A stretch of DNA of 64,000 bases from ECT2AJA-044 sp965262845 (lineage in GTDB: Bacteria; Bacteroidota; Bacteroidia; Flavobacteriales; ECT2AJA-044): positions 372,001 to 436,000 of the forward strand of contig CBDHFX010000001.1 of NCBI GenBank assembly GCA_965262845.1, read 5' to 3'. Numbering within the stretch: the first letter of the stretch is position 1; each line of letters starts with the position of its first letter. Positions 1-8,038 of this stretch are shown in pieces. The translations under genes were made by a program, and so were the position numbers. The notes below the pieces were generated by a model. It was given only the letters and a program-made list of their open reading frames with translations. It searched no databases and had not been told where the DNA came from.

Positions 1-756
1 TCCCAAACGAACTTCGAACAGGGGTTCGGTTGGATAATCCTTCGTAGCGATATTGATCGCACCACCGGCAAAATCACCGTAAAGTGGTACTTCAAATGCC
101 TTCTGAACGTTCAGGTTCTGCACAATGGCGGTCCGGAAAATATTCAGCGGGATCACTTTCAGGTCCGGATCCGGAGAGGCAATAGGCATTCCGTTCAAAT
201 AGGCGCTGTTATAGCGGTCTCCCATACCGCGAACGAAAACGTTCTGGCCTCCCACTACCGAAATACCGGCGACTCTGCCCAGTCCGGCAGCAACATCACC
301 CGATCCCGTTTCCTTCAATTTTTGAGCACCGATATTTTGTACGATCCCGGAAGCATCCTTGCGCTCTAAAAGAAGTTGCGCCTCAGACTCTTTGTTCGCT
401 TTTTCAACGATATTAACGGTTGTAAGTGCTAGGGATCCCTGATTCAACGTGTGATCTAGCGTAGTGGTTTCTCCGGCGAAAACGCTGACTCCGCGAATGG
501 TATCCACATTGTATCCAATGAAGGAAATGACCACATCATAGGTTCCTGCCGGAATGGTGAAGTGGTAGTTCCCATTAAAGTCGGTTGTGGATCCCAGGTT
601 TGATCTGACCGTGATTACATTGGCAAAGGCCATGGGTTCATTGTTATTGGCTCCGTCCAGTATGGTACCCTGGATTATCCCAGTGCCCTGTCCAAAAGTA
701 TTCATGGAAGGGAGGGCTGAAAGGATCAAACACATCAAAACCTGCAACTTGCGCAT
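1..756 (-). CDS. TonB-dependent receptor, N-terminal part (cut by window edge)
   Basis: The first 252 codons of an outer-membrane TonB-dependent receptor; the beta-barrel lies beyond the window. Residues 1-23 are a signal peptide (MRKLQVLMCLILSALPSMNT). Residues about 25-110 are a carboxypeptidase-regulatory-like (CarboxypepD_reg) domain (GTIxDGANNNEPMAFANV, GTYDVVISFIGY), typical of Bacteroidota receptors. The plug domain follows (GDVAAGLGRVAGISVVGGQN, VRGMGDRYNSAYLNGMP). The ATG at 756 is preceded by GGAG at close spacing. Plugs with the RGMGDRYN motif belong to large receptors that take up iron chelates, sugars or peptides, but the substrate cannot be read from this part. Confidence 0.88.
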   Translation of the reverse strand, partial: MRKLQVLMCLILSALPSMNTFGQGTGIIQGTILDGANNNEPMAFANVITVRSNLGSTTDFNGNYHFTIPAGTYDVVISFIGYNVDTIRGVSVFAGETTTLDHTLNQGSLALTTVNIVEKANKESEAQLLLERKDASGIVQNIGAQKLKETGSGDVAAGLGRVAGISVVGGQNVFVRGMGDRYNSAYLNGMPIASPDPDLKVIPLNIFRTAIVQNLNVQKAFEVPLYGDFAGGAINIATKDYPTEPLFEVRLG

Positions 757-874
757 GCTCCATGATTTTTTGCAAAGGAATATTGTTCAGGTAAGTGTAC
801 CGTTAACGCCTTGTTACACTTGAGTTAAGGCTGTTATCCTTTGATTAATATTCAAGGCGGCTTGATTTTATAGT

Positions 875-882
875 TAACTTTG
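875..882 (+). promoter_or_regulatory. Bacteroidota -7 promoter element for the two-component operon
   Basis: TAACTTTG matches the Bacteroidota -7 consensus TAnnTTTG and lies 18 nt before the ATG at 901. It also argues against the in-frame TTG at 880, which would fall inside the element. No well-spaced -33 TTG is visible. Confidence 0.5.
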
Positions 883-900
883 CTGCCCAATAAGCACCGT

Positions 901-1584
901 ATGAGTCCACATGCTCATAAGATCCTGTTGGTTGATGATGAGGAAGACATCCTCGAATTCATCGGTTATAATCTTCGTAAGGAAGGGTACACGGTCATCA
1001 CTTCGAACAATGGTCAGGAGGCAGTTGAGCTGGCAAAAAAAGAACTGCCCCAATTGATCATTCTGGATGTGATGATGCCGGGCATGGACGGTATTGAAGT
1101 CTGTGATGTCTTGCGAAACACGCCGGAGACCAGTCATTCCCTGATTGCCTTTTTGACCGCCCGGGGAGAAGATTATAGTCAGGTAGCCGGATTTAATGCC
1201 GGTGCGGATGACTACATCACCAAGCCCATAAAGCCAAAAGTATTGGTGAGCCGTGTGGGTGCCTTACTTCGTAGGTTGGGATCCAAGATGGAACTGGAAT
1301 CCCTTATTGAGGTTTCAGACCTGCACATTGACAAGGAGAAATATCAGGTTACCAGGGAAGGTGAACGAATTGATCTTCCGCGTAAGGAATTCGAGCTTTT
1401 AAGTCTGTTGGCCAGTCGCCCGGGCAAGGTATTTAACCGGGATGAGATCCTCGATAGGATCTGGGGGAGTGAAGTGATCGTCGGAGGTCGTACCATTGAC
1501 GTGCACATTCGCAAACTCCGTGAAAAGATCGGAGAAGGATACATCAAAACCATAAAGGGCGTAGGCTATAAGTTTGAAGCCTGA
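901..1584 (+). CDS. OmpR/PhoB-family response regulator
   Basis: DNA-binding response regulator of a two-component system (227 aa). The receiver domain (about residues 7-120) has the acidic pair in LLVDDEED, the phospho-acceptor Asp in LIILDVMMPGMDG, the Thr of FLTARGED and the Lys of DDYITKPIKP. The winged-helix domain (about 130-225) carries RKEFELLSLLASRPGKVFNR and ends GRTIDVHIRKLREKIGEGYI. I use the ATG at 901 because an upstream TTG overlaps the promoter. The stop overlaps the kinase start (TGATG), so the two are translationally coupled. The regulon is unknown; Bacteroidota pairs of this type are often labelled PhoB/PhoR or RprY/RprX by similarity only. Confidence 0.93.
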   Translation: MSPHAHKILLVDDEEDILEFIGYNLRKEGYTVITSNNGQEAVELAKKELPQLIILDVMMPGMDGIEVCDVLRNTPETSHSLIAFLTARGEDYSQVAGFNAGADDYITKPIKPKVLVSRVGALLRRLGSKMELESLIEVSDLHIDKEKYQVTREGERIDLPRKEFELLSLLASRPGKVFNRDEILDRIWGSEVIVGGRTIDVHIRKLREKIGEGYIKTIKGVGYKFEA

Positions 1585-2621
1585 TGCGTTTTGACAAGCC
1601 TGAGCAACTCGCTCTTTTTACGAGCCTGATCACCAGTATTTCCGTTTTATTCAGTTTTTGGCTGACTCATCGGATTACCGATATGAAGGTTGGGTGGGTG
1701 GTGGATGCCATTGTCACCGGGGTCAGTTTCCTGGTGGGTTTTCTCATTTTTCGCTATGCGATCTATCGATTCATTTACCGCAAGGTCAAACTGCTATACA
1801 AAAGCATTCACGCCATCCGCACGAGAGATTTTGAATATGAAGAAGTGACCTCAGACCTGGATGAAGTGAGTCGGGAAGTATCCGAATGGGCCGAAAAACA
1901 AAGAAAGGAAATTGCGCAGCTGAAGGTTCGCGAATCATACCGCAAGGAATTCATCGGCAACGTATCACATGAACTCAAAACTCCTATATTTAATATTCAG
2001 GGGTATATTTTAACCCTGCTTGATGGTGCTCTGGAGGACGAAGAGATCAACAGAGCCTACCTCCTTCGGGCTAACAAAAGTGTAGAGCGGATGATCCGAC
2101 TGGTCCACGATCTCGAGACGATCGCCAAACTTGAGGCCGGTGCCCTGCAAATGAATTTTGTATCCGCTGACGTGGTGGAAATTGCTCAGGAGGTTATAGA
2201 CACGCTGGAACTGAAAGCAAAAAAACGCGGGGTTGACATCAGATTTAGGAATAAGGCTCAGCGTCCCATCAGGGTTCTGTGTGATGTCGAAAGCGTGAAA
2301 CAGGTTTTTACCAATCTAACCGTTAACGGGATCAACTACTCCATCGGCCAGGGCGGATGGGTGGAGATCGCTTTTACCGATATGGGGAAGCACTGGATGG
2401 TGGAAATATCAGACAACGGTCTAGGGATCCCGGAAGATGATCTTCCGCGGCTTTTCGAGCGATTCTACCGGGTCGACAAAAGCCGTTCACGGGAACAGGG
2501 TGGAACCGGATTAGGTCTTGCCATCGTAAGGCACATCATCGAAGCCCACAAACAAACGATCACAGTCCGAAGCAAGCCCGGTCTGGGGTCCACCTTTTCC
2601 TTTACCCTGAAAAAAGCGTAA
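1584..2621 (+). CDS. Sensor histidine kinase, partner of the upstream regulator
   Basis: Membrane histidine kinase of 345 aa. Two N-terminal transmembrane segments (about residues 12-28 and 39-60) have almost no periplasmic loop, so no classical sensor domain is present. A HAMP-like/coiled linker leads to the H-box NVSHELKTPI (phospho-His), the N-box region (QVFTNLTVNGINYS), and the DNGLGIP and GGTGLGLAIV ATP-binding boxes. It overlaps the regulator by one base. Its 3' end overlaps the convergent glycosyltransferase by 20 bp. The signal is probably sensed in or at the membrane; this is inference from the missing sensor domain. Confidence 0.92.
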   Translation: MRFDKPEQLALFTSLITSISVLFSFWLTHRITDMKVGWVVDAIVTGVSFLVGFLIFRYAIYRFIYRKVKLLYKSIHAIRTRDFEYEEVTSDLDEVSREVSEWAEKQRKEIAQLKVRESYRKEFIGNVSHELKTPIFNIQGYILTLLDGALEDEEINRAYLLRANKSVERMIRLVHDLETIAKLEAGALQMNFVSADVVEIAQEVIDTLELKAKKRGVDIRFRNKAQRPIRVLCDVESVKQVFTNLTVNGINYSIGQGGWVEIAFTDMGKHWMVEISDNGLGIPEDDLPRLFERFYRVDKSRSREQGGTGLGLAIVRHIIEAHKQTITVRSKPGLGSTFSFTLKKA

Positions 2622-3663
2622 ACAAACCGGTCCAATCCCGCTGCTCCATATCGAACCGCGGCAGTCCGGCATAATCCATGCTTTTGATCATGGCCTCCCG
2701 CAAATCGAATTTATTTTGCTCAAAATGCGGAACCAGTCCTTTTTTATCGAGCTCCCGTGCCAGATATTCCTGCTCGGTCTGACCTGGGGTCGGACAAAAA
2801 ACCGCTTTCTTTCCCGACACACACAGATCCATAATGGTCGTATATCCAGACCGGCTCACCACCAGCTCTGACTGGTAGATCAGCTCCTCCAGATCATCGC
2901 TCGTACAGTAGTTGTAAAACCGGATCCCAGCGTGCTCCTCTATCTTCTGCCGCTCCGTGATTCCCCGCACGATCACCCCGCGCAATCCCAACTCCTTCAT
3001 TTGTCGCATGACGATCTCCTCAAACATTGACCGCTGCGGTTCTGGCCCCGAGATCAGAGCAAGCACCTGATACCGGGGATCCGGATTGGCGCCTCGCGGC
3101 GCGAAACGACTCAGCGGGCCAATATACCTGTAGTTGAATGACCTTGGAAATCGGTGTGCCAGCTCCCCGCTGAGATTCTCAGGCCCTTCGAAATCCGGGA
3201 TCCAACACTCATCGAATTTCTCAATAAAGGACTTATTGAACCGGAACAGGATCTTCTCCCCGGCCGGAGCCTTGATCATCACCTGGTGGGTCATGAACAC
3301 CGTCGGCACTTCCCCGGAGTATAATCCGAAACGGTTGTCACTGATCACCCCGTCAATCTTCCCGGTTCGCACCAACTCCCTCAAATGCGCCTGTTCCTCC
3401 TGGATCTTCTTTATGATCGTTGGCGCATTCGTGAGGATCTTCAGCGTGAACGATCCCCGTTTCTGATACGTGATCTGGTAATCCGGCAAGTGAATGAACC
3501 CGAGTTCCGGAAACTCCTGCTGCAACAGGTACAACGCTCGTCCACTGGTCCCAATGACCGGCGTGAACCCTTCGGCCCGCAGGGCCTTGATAACAGGAAT
3601 GCAACGCGTGGCATGCCCCAGCCCCCAATTCAGCGGGCAAACCAAAATTCTTTTCGAACGCAC
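2602..3663 (-). CDS. MurG-like (GT28-type) glycosyltransferase
   Basis: 353 aa. The N-terminus (ILVCPLNWGLGHATRCIPVI) has the glycine-rich GxGH motif of GT28/MurG-like nucleotide-sugar transferases. The C-terminal half has the donor-binding pattern (SRSGYTTIMDLCVSGKKAVF, then PTPGQTEQEYLA). No signal peptide or membrane segment is evident, so it is probably cytosolic or peripheral. It starts with GTG at 3663. It is not MurG itself: there is no cell-wall cluster and the sequence is divergent. Acceptor unknown. The 3' end overlaps the histidine kinase gene. Two GNA/GNNA hairpins of the dispersed family lie inside it (3089 and 3574). Confidence 0.8.
   Translation of the reverse strand: MRSKRILVCPLNWGLGHATRCIPVIKALRAEGFTPVIGTSGRALYLLQQEFPELGFIHLPDYQITYQKRGSFTLKILTNAPTIIKKIQEEQAHLRELVRTGKIDGVISDNRFGLYSGEVPTVFMTHQVMIKAPAGEKILFRFNKSFIEKFDECWIPDFEGPENLSGELAHRFPRSFNYRYIGPLSRFAPRGANPDPRYQVLALISGPEPQRSMFEEIVMRQMKELGLRGVIVRGITERQKIEEHAGIRFYNYCTSDDLEELIYQSELVVSRSGYTTIMDLCVSGKKAVFCPTPGQTEQEYLARELDKKGLVPHFEQNKFDLREAMIKSMDYAGLPRFDMEQRDWTGLFTLFSG
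3089..3102 (-). repeat. GNNA-loop hairpin (5-bp stem GCGCC/GGCGC)
   Basis: GCGCC-GCGA-GGCGC on the minus strand, which is the sense strand of the glycosyltransferase gene. Member of the dispersed family described in the findings. Confidence 0.75.
3574..3586 (+). repeat. GNA-triloop hairpin (5-bp stem)
   Basis: GGCCC-GCA-GGGCC on the plus strand, antisense to the glycosyltransferase gene. Confidence 0.65.
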
Positions 3664-3736
3664 AGGTAGTGAATTTAAACGTAAAACCCTTACAAAGTCG
3701 AACTCTCAGGATTAAGCAAAAATTAATTCTTACCGC

Positions 3737-3744
3737 TATCTTTA
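3737..3744 (+). promoter_or_regulatory. Possible -7 element of trmB
   Basis: TATCTTTA differs from TAnnTTTG only at the last base and lies 13 nt before the GTG start of trmB. Confidence 0.35.
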
Positions 3745-3757
3745 CAAAAATAAAGCG

Positions 3758-4438
3758 GTGAGAAGGAATAAATTACAGCGTTTTGCTGAAATGGAGGGCT
3801 TCGGGCATGTGGTGCAGCCCACGTACAATGAGATCAGGAAAGGCTTCGGGCTCAGGGGGCTTTGGAACGCCAAATTTTTCCGGAACAACCGGCCGCTGAT
3901 ACTGGAACTGGGCTGCGGTCATGGCGATTACACTGTGCATATGGGGCGCCTGCGGCGCGATGCAAACTTCGTCGGTGTAGACATCAAAGGGGCCCGCATC
4001 TGGCGCGGTGCAAAAACAGCAAGGGAAGAAGGGCTCGATAATGTCGGATTCCTGCGGACGCAAATTGAGCTGATCGAACAATGCTTCGGACCGCAGGAGG
4101 TGTCGGAGATCTGGATCACCTTTCCAGATCCGCATATCAAGTACCGACAGGCCAAACATCGTCTGACCCATCCACTGTTCCTGGAGCGCTATGGAAATAT
4201 CCTGGATCCCAATGGGATCATTCACTTGAAATCAGACAGTGAGTTCCTGCACGGATATACGCTCGGACTCCTTGAAGCCCGGAACTGGCCGATCCTGGAA
4301 TCGAACCACGACATCTATCGGAATCCGCAGCGCAATCCTATCCTTGACATCCAAACCTATTATGAACAAAAATGGCTGGAACAGGGTAAAGCCATTACGT
4401 ACCTGAAATTCCAACTCGGTGAGCCAGGAAAGTGCTGA
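3758..4438 (+). CDS. trmB: tRNA (guanine-46-N7)-methyltransferase TrmB
   Basis: SAM-dependent enzyme making m7G46 in the variable loop of tRNAs. At 226 aa it is normal for the family. The SAM-binding motif is LILELGCGHGDYTVHM, followed by NFVGVDIKGARIWRGAK. The TrmB signature is EIWITFPDPHIKYRQAKHR, with the substrate-binding Asp/Pro region. It starts with GTG at 3758 (MRRNKLQRFAEMEGF). Its last 20 bases overlap the next gene, so the two are co-transcribed. A GCA-triloop hairpin lies at 3946-3958. Confidence 0.95.
   Translation: MRRNKLQRFAEMEGFGHVVQPTYNEIRKGFGLRGLWNAKFFRNNRPLILELGCGHGDYTVHMGRLRRDANFVGVDIKGARIWRGAKTAREEGLDNVGFLRTQIELIEQCFGPQEVSEIWITFPDPHIKYRQAKHRLTHPLFLERYGNILDPNGIIHLKSDSEFLHGYTLGLLEARNWPILESNHDIYRNPQRNPILDIQTYYEQKWLEQGKAITYLKFQLGEPGKC
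3946..3958 (-). repeat. GNA-triloop hairpin (5-bp stem)
   Basis: GCGCC-GCA-GGCGC on the minus strand, inside trmB. Confidence 0.65.
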
Positions 4439-4775
4439 TTTCTTCCAGCGTGTTTATCGCGTCGTCAGACGCATTCCGGAAGGACGCGTCACCAGCTATG
4501 GAGCCATTGCCCAATACCTCGGCACAGCCCAATCGGCCCGCATGGTCGGATGGGCTATGAACGCCTCGCACGGAAAAGACGTTCCCGCCCATCGGGTCGT
4601 GAACCGAAAGGGACTGCTCACCGGAAAACACCATTTCATCGGAGCCCATGTGATGGAACAGCTACTGGAGAGAGAGGGAGTGGAGGTGATTGACGATCAG
4701 GTACAGCGATTTGAACAGCACTTCTGGGATCCGGCTATCGAGTTGCCGGATGAGTCGAATCTGGAACGGATATAA
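4419..4775 (+). CDS. Alkyltransferase-like protein (Atl/MGMT fold, no catalytic Cys)
   Basis: 118 aa, matching only the DNA-binding C-terminal domain of O6-alkylguanine-DNA alkyltransferases (VYRVVRRIPEGRVTSYGAIA, then the recognition helix and Arg-finger region SARMVGWAMNAS). The active-site motif PCHRV is PAHRVVN here: the alkyl-accepting Cys is Ala. Known Atl proteins bind and bend alkylated DNA to flag bulky O6-alkylguanine for nucleotide excision repair without repairing it. This window also holds uvrA and uvrD. It starts with GTG at 4419 and overlaps trmB by 20 bp. Function is inferred from the family. Confidence 0.85.
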   Translation: MSQESADFFQRVYRVVRRIPEGRVTSYGAIAQYLGTAQSARMVGWAMNASHGKDVPAHRVVNRKGLLTGKHHFIGAHVMEQLLEREGVEVIDDQVQRFEQHFWDPAIELPDESNLERI

Positions 4776-4781
4776 ATAAAG

Positions 4782-4789
4782 TATCTTTG
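4782..4789 (+). promoter_or_regulatory. -7 promoter element of mrp
   Basis: TATCTTTG is a full match to TAnnTTTG, 7 nt before the mrp ATG. The predicted 5' leader is only about 2-4 nt. Confidence 0.65.
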
Positions 4790-4796
4790 CAAGAGT

Positions 4797-5927
4797 ATGA
4801 AACTGACCAGGGAAAAAGTCATTCGGGTACTCCATAAAATAACCACCCCGGGCATCGGGACCAACCTCGTGGAATCGGGCGCATTGCAAAATGTACAGGT
4901 TTTTGGGGAAGAGGTTGACGTAGACCTGACCATTACCACACCAGCCTTGCACGTGAAGAAGAAACTCGAAGTGGACATCATGAAATTGATCCACGATGAG
5001 CTGTACGAAAAAGCCGTGGTTCGGGTGAACATCCGGGTGGATGCCCCGGAAAAGCAGCCTGGGATCAAGGGCCCGGAAATCCCCGGGATCAGGAATGTGA
5101 TCGCCGTGGCCTCAGGAAAAGGTGGGGTCGGCAAATCAACCGTAACGGCGAATATAGCGGTGGCCCTGGCTGATATGGGATTCAGGGTTGGATTGGTTGA
5201 TGCCGATATTTACGGCCCGTCCATGCCCGTGATGTTTGATGTGGAATTTGCCCGGCCCAGGTCGGTAACGGTGAACGGACGCAGCCTTATGGAACCGGTA
5301 GAAAGCCATGGGGTCCGGATCCTTTCGATCGGGTTCTTTGCCGGGGCGGATCAGGCCATTGTATGGCGCGGGCCCATGGCTTCAAAAGCCTTGGATCAGC
5401 TCATAAAAGATGCCCATTGGGGTGATCTGGATTTCCTGCTGATCGATCTTCCGCCCGGGACGGGCGATATTCATTTGAGCCTCGTGCAGGCTGTTCCGGT
5501 GACCGGAGCTGTGATCGTGAGCACACCCCAGAATATCGCGCTGGCCGATGCGCGTAAAGGGGTCGGCATGTTCAGGATGGATGCGATCAATGTGCCGATA
5601 CTTGGGATCGTGGAGAATATGAGTTATTTTGCTCCAGAAGAGCTGCCCGGTAGCCTGTATTACATTTTTGGAAAGAATGGTGCCCGAAATTTAGCGGAGG
5701 ATCTGAGCGTGCCCTTCCTCGGCGAAATTCCGCTTGTGCAATCAATCCGGGAAGCCGGCGATGTGGGTCGCCCCACAGTGCTGCAAAAAGGAACTCCGGC
5801 CGCAGACGCCTTCATCAATGCCACGCGCAATATGGTGAAGCAACTGGTTGAACGCAATAAAAAACTTTCGCCCACGCAAAAGGTGGAAATCACCAATCTG
5901 GCCGGATGCCCGGCCGTAGGAAATTAA
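4797..5927 (+). CDS. mrp: Mrp/ApbC/NBP35-type Fe-S cluster carrier ATPase
   Basis: P-loop ATPase (376 aa) that carries and transfers Fe-S clusters in the cytosol. The N-terminal MIP18/DUF59 domain (about 1-85) precedes the deviant Walker A of the MinD/Mrp class (ASGKGGVGKSTVTANIAVAL) and the DADIYGPSMP switch I. LLIDLPPGTGDIHLS is the Mrp signature. Canonical Mrp proteins have a CxxC cluster-binding motif; I do not see one here, only a lone Cys in the tail NLAGCPAVGN. It heads an operon with nifU-like, korA and korB, so it probably supplies clusters to the ferredoxin-dependent oxidoreductase (inference). Confidence 0.92.
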   Translation: MKLTREKVIRVLHKITTPGIGTNLVESGALQNVQVFGEEVDVDLTITTPALHVKKKLEVDIMKLIHDELYEKAVVRVNIRVDAPEKQPGIKGPEIPGIRNVIAVASGKGGVGKSTVTANIAVALADMGFRVGLVDADIYGPSMPVMFDVEFARPRSVTVNGRSLMEPVESHGVRILSIGFFAGADQAIVWRGPMASKALDQLIKDAHWGDLDFLLIDLPPGTGDIHLSLVQAVPVTGAVIVSTPQNIALADARKGVGMFRMDAINVPILGIVENMSYFAPEELPGSLYYIFGKNGARNLAEDLSVPFLGEIPLVQSIREAGDVGRPTVLQKGTPAADAFINATRNMVKQLVERNKKLSPTQKVEITNLAGCPAVGN

Positions 5928-5930
5928 ACA

Positions 5931-6194
5931 ATGGGGAAACCGAATGATCTGACCCTGCGGGTTGAAGCTGCCCTTGAAGAGATCCGGCCATTTTTAGCCT
6001 CGGATGGCGGAGGCATCAGTCTGATCGAAATCACGGACGATAAGGTGGTAAAAGTGAAGTTGCACGGATCCTGTGTCGATTGCTCGGTGAACCAAATGAC
6101 CCTGAAGAATGGGATCGAAATGATCGTTAAGCGCCATGCCTCGGAAATTACAGAAGTCCTGGAAGTAGGACAAACACCCAATAGCTTAAAATGA
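5931..6194 (+). CDS. NifU C-terminal-domain Fe-S scaffold protein
   Basis: 87-aa stand-alone NifU-like (NFU) domain. The motif CVDCSVNQMTLKNGIE holds the CxxC pair that binds a [4Fe-4S] cluster between two subunits. RPFLASDGGGISLIEI is the typical N-terminal half. It starts 3 nt after mrp and overlaps korA by 4 nt (ATGA). It acts as a scaffold or carrier for cluster delivery, probably to KorAB, which needs [4Fe-4S] clusters. Confidence 0.93.
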   Translation: MGKPNDLTLRVEAALEEIRPFLASDGGGISLIEITDDKVVKVKLHGSCVDCSVNQMTLKNGIEMIVKRHASEITEVLEVGQTPNSLK

Positions 6195-8038
6195 GCATTA
6201 CGCCGCAAGAGCTAGACAAGGTCACCATCCTTTTTGCAGGTGACTCGGGAGATGGGATCCAATTGACCGGAAGCCAGTTCTCTGACACGGCAGCTTTGTA
6301 CGGTAACGACCTCAGTACGTTCCCGGATTTTCCGGCCGAAATTCGCGCTCCGATCGGAAGGATGGCCGGCGTTTCCGGATTCCAGATCAACTTTGGCAGT
6401 ACCGATATCTATACCCCGGGCGATGAGTGCGACGTACTCGTGGTCATGAATGCCGCTGCCCTAAAAAAGAATCTGGAGCGATTGAAACCACGCGGTTCGG
6501 TCATTCTCAATATCTCCGGATTCGGTAAGCGGAACCTGCAGCTGGCCGGCTATGGACCGGAAGAAAACCCGATCACAGACGGAACGCTGGACGACCTGAA
6601 TGTCGTGCAGATGGATATAACGAAATTGACACGTGATTGCCTTAGGAATACCAAGCTCGGCATAAAGGAAAAGGATCGCTCCAAAAATATGTTCGTGCTG
6701 GGATTCGTATACTGGATGTATAACCGCAAGTTGGACGTAACGATCGACTTCATTCAAGGCAGGTTCGGAAAAAAGCTTCCCGAACTAGCGAAAGCCAATA
6801 TCGCCGTGCTCAAAGCCGGCTATGCCTTCGGTGAAACGAGTGAAACCTTCAGTAACCGGTTTGAGGTGCGCCCGGCTAAAATGCCTCCGGGTAATTACCG
6901 AAATATCATGGGAAATCAGGCCACTGCGATTGGGATCATCGCAGCTGGACGAAAAGCCGGACTTGATGTTTTTTATGGCGGATATCCGATTACCCCGGCC
7001 TCCGACATTCTGCATGAGCTATCGAAACACAAAAACTTTGGCGTACGCACCTTCCAGGCAGAAGATGAAATTGCCGGGATCTGTTCGGCCATCGGTGCCA
7101 GCTTTGGCGGCCACCTCGGCGTAACGGCTTCTTCAGGACCGGGGATCGCGCTCAAGACTGAGGCTCTGGGATTGGCTATCATGCTCGAACTCCCGCTCCT
7201 TGTGGTGAATGTTCAACGTGGAGGGCCTTCAACCGGGCTGCCTACCAAAACGGAACAAGCCGACCTGATGCAGGCAATCTATGGCCGGAACGGCGAAGCT
7301 CCCATTCCGGTACTTGCCGCACGAACTCCGGGCGATTGCTTCCACACGGTGTACGAAGCAGTTCGGATCGCAGTGGAACATATGACACCCGTCTTCTTTA
7401 TGAGCGACGGTTACCTGGCCAACGGCTCTGAACCTTGGATGTATCCGGCTTCCAGCGATCTGACCGAGATCAAACCGGTATTTGCCAAGGCGAAGGAAAA
7501 CGAGGAATTCCTGCCGTACAAGCGCGATGAAAAACTGGTGCGCGAATGGGCCATTCCGGGCACACGCGGCCTTGAGCATCGGATCGGCGGTCTCGAAAAG
7601 GAACACGAAACCGGAAACGTGAGTTATGATCCCGATAACCACCAGTTCATGACCCGCATGCGTCAGGCCAGGATCGAAAAGATCGCGGATTATCTTCCTG
7701 AACAGGAAATCGATAACGGCCTCACGGCCGGAAAGGTCCTCGTCCTGGGCTGGGGATCTACCTATGGAGCCATCAAAACAGCCCTCAGGGAATTGATCGC
7801 CGAAGGATATGAGGTGGGACATGCCCACCTGCGTTATCTCAACCCATTCCCGAAAAATCTGGAACAGATCATCAGCCATTTTGACAAGGTGTTGATTCCC
7901 GAGATGAACAACGGACAGCTGATCCGAATTATCCGGGATCGTTTTCTGATCCATGCCACTCCCTTTTCCAAAACAAAGGGGATCCCTTTCACCGCAGCAG
8001 AAATTAAAAACAAGATTGCCGAAATCTATCCGTTATGA
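6191..8038 (+). CDS. korA: 2-oxoglutarate (2-oxoacid):ferredoxin oxidoreductase, fused gamma-alpha subunit
   Basis: 615 aa. The N-terminal gamma domain (about 1-190: ILFAGDSGDGIQLTGSQFSD) is fused to the alpha domain (about 210-610), which contains the YPITPASDILHELSKH signature and TASSGPGIALKTEALGLAI. With KorB it oxidises a 2-oxoacid to acyl-CoA plus CO2 and reduces ferredoxin; in aerobic Bacteroidota this enzyme often replaces or supplements 2-oxoglutarate dehydrogenase in the TCA cycle. Substrate choice (2-oxoglutarate versus another 2-oxoacid) is not certain from sequence. It overlaps the genes on both sides by 4 nt. A GTGA-loop hairpin lies at 7717-7730. Confidence 0.92.
   Translation: MSITPQELDKVTILFAGDSGDGIQLTGSQFSDTAALYGNDLSTFPDFPAEIRAPIGRMAGVSGFQINFGSTDIYTPGDECDVLVVMNAAALKKNLERLKPRGSVILNISGFGKRNLQLAGYGPEENPITDGTLDDLNVVQMDITKLTRDCLRNTKLGIKEKDRSKNMFVLGFVYWMYNRKLDVTIDFIQGRFGKKLPELAKANIAVLKAGYAFGETSETFSNRFEVRPAKMPPGNYRNIMGNQATAIGIIAAGRKAGLDVFYGGYPITPASDILHELSKHKNFGVRTFQAEDEIAGICSAIGASFGGHLGVTASSGPGIALKTEALGLAIMLELPLLVVNVQRGGPSTGLPTKTEQADLMQAIYGRNGEAPIPVLAARTPGDCFHTVYEAVRIAVEHMTPVFFMSDGYLANGSEPWMYPASSDLTEIKPVFAKAKENEEFLPYKRDEKLVREWAIPGTRGLEHRIGGLEKEHETGNVSYDPDNHQFMTRMRQARIEKIADYLPEQEIDNGLTAGKVLVLGWGSTYGAIKTALRELIAEGYEVGHAHLRYLNPFPKNLEQIISHFDKVLIPEMNNGQLIRIIRDRFLIHATPFSKTKGIPFTAAEIKNKIAEIYPL
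7717..7730 (-). repeat. GNNA-loop hairpin (5-bp stem)
   Basis: CGGCC-GTGA-GGCCG on the minus strand, inside korA where it encodes part of NGLTAGK. Nearly the same sequence and peptide recur at 37526 and 45851. Confidence 0.75.
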
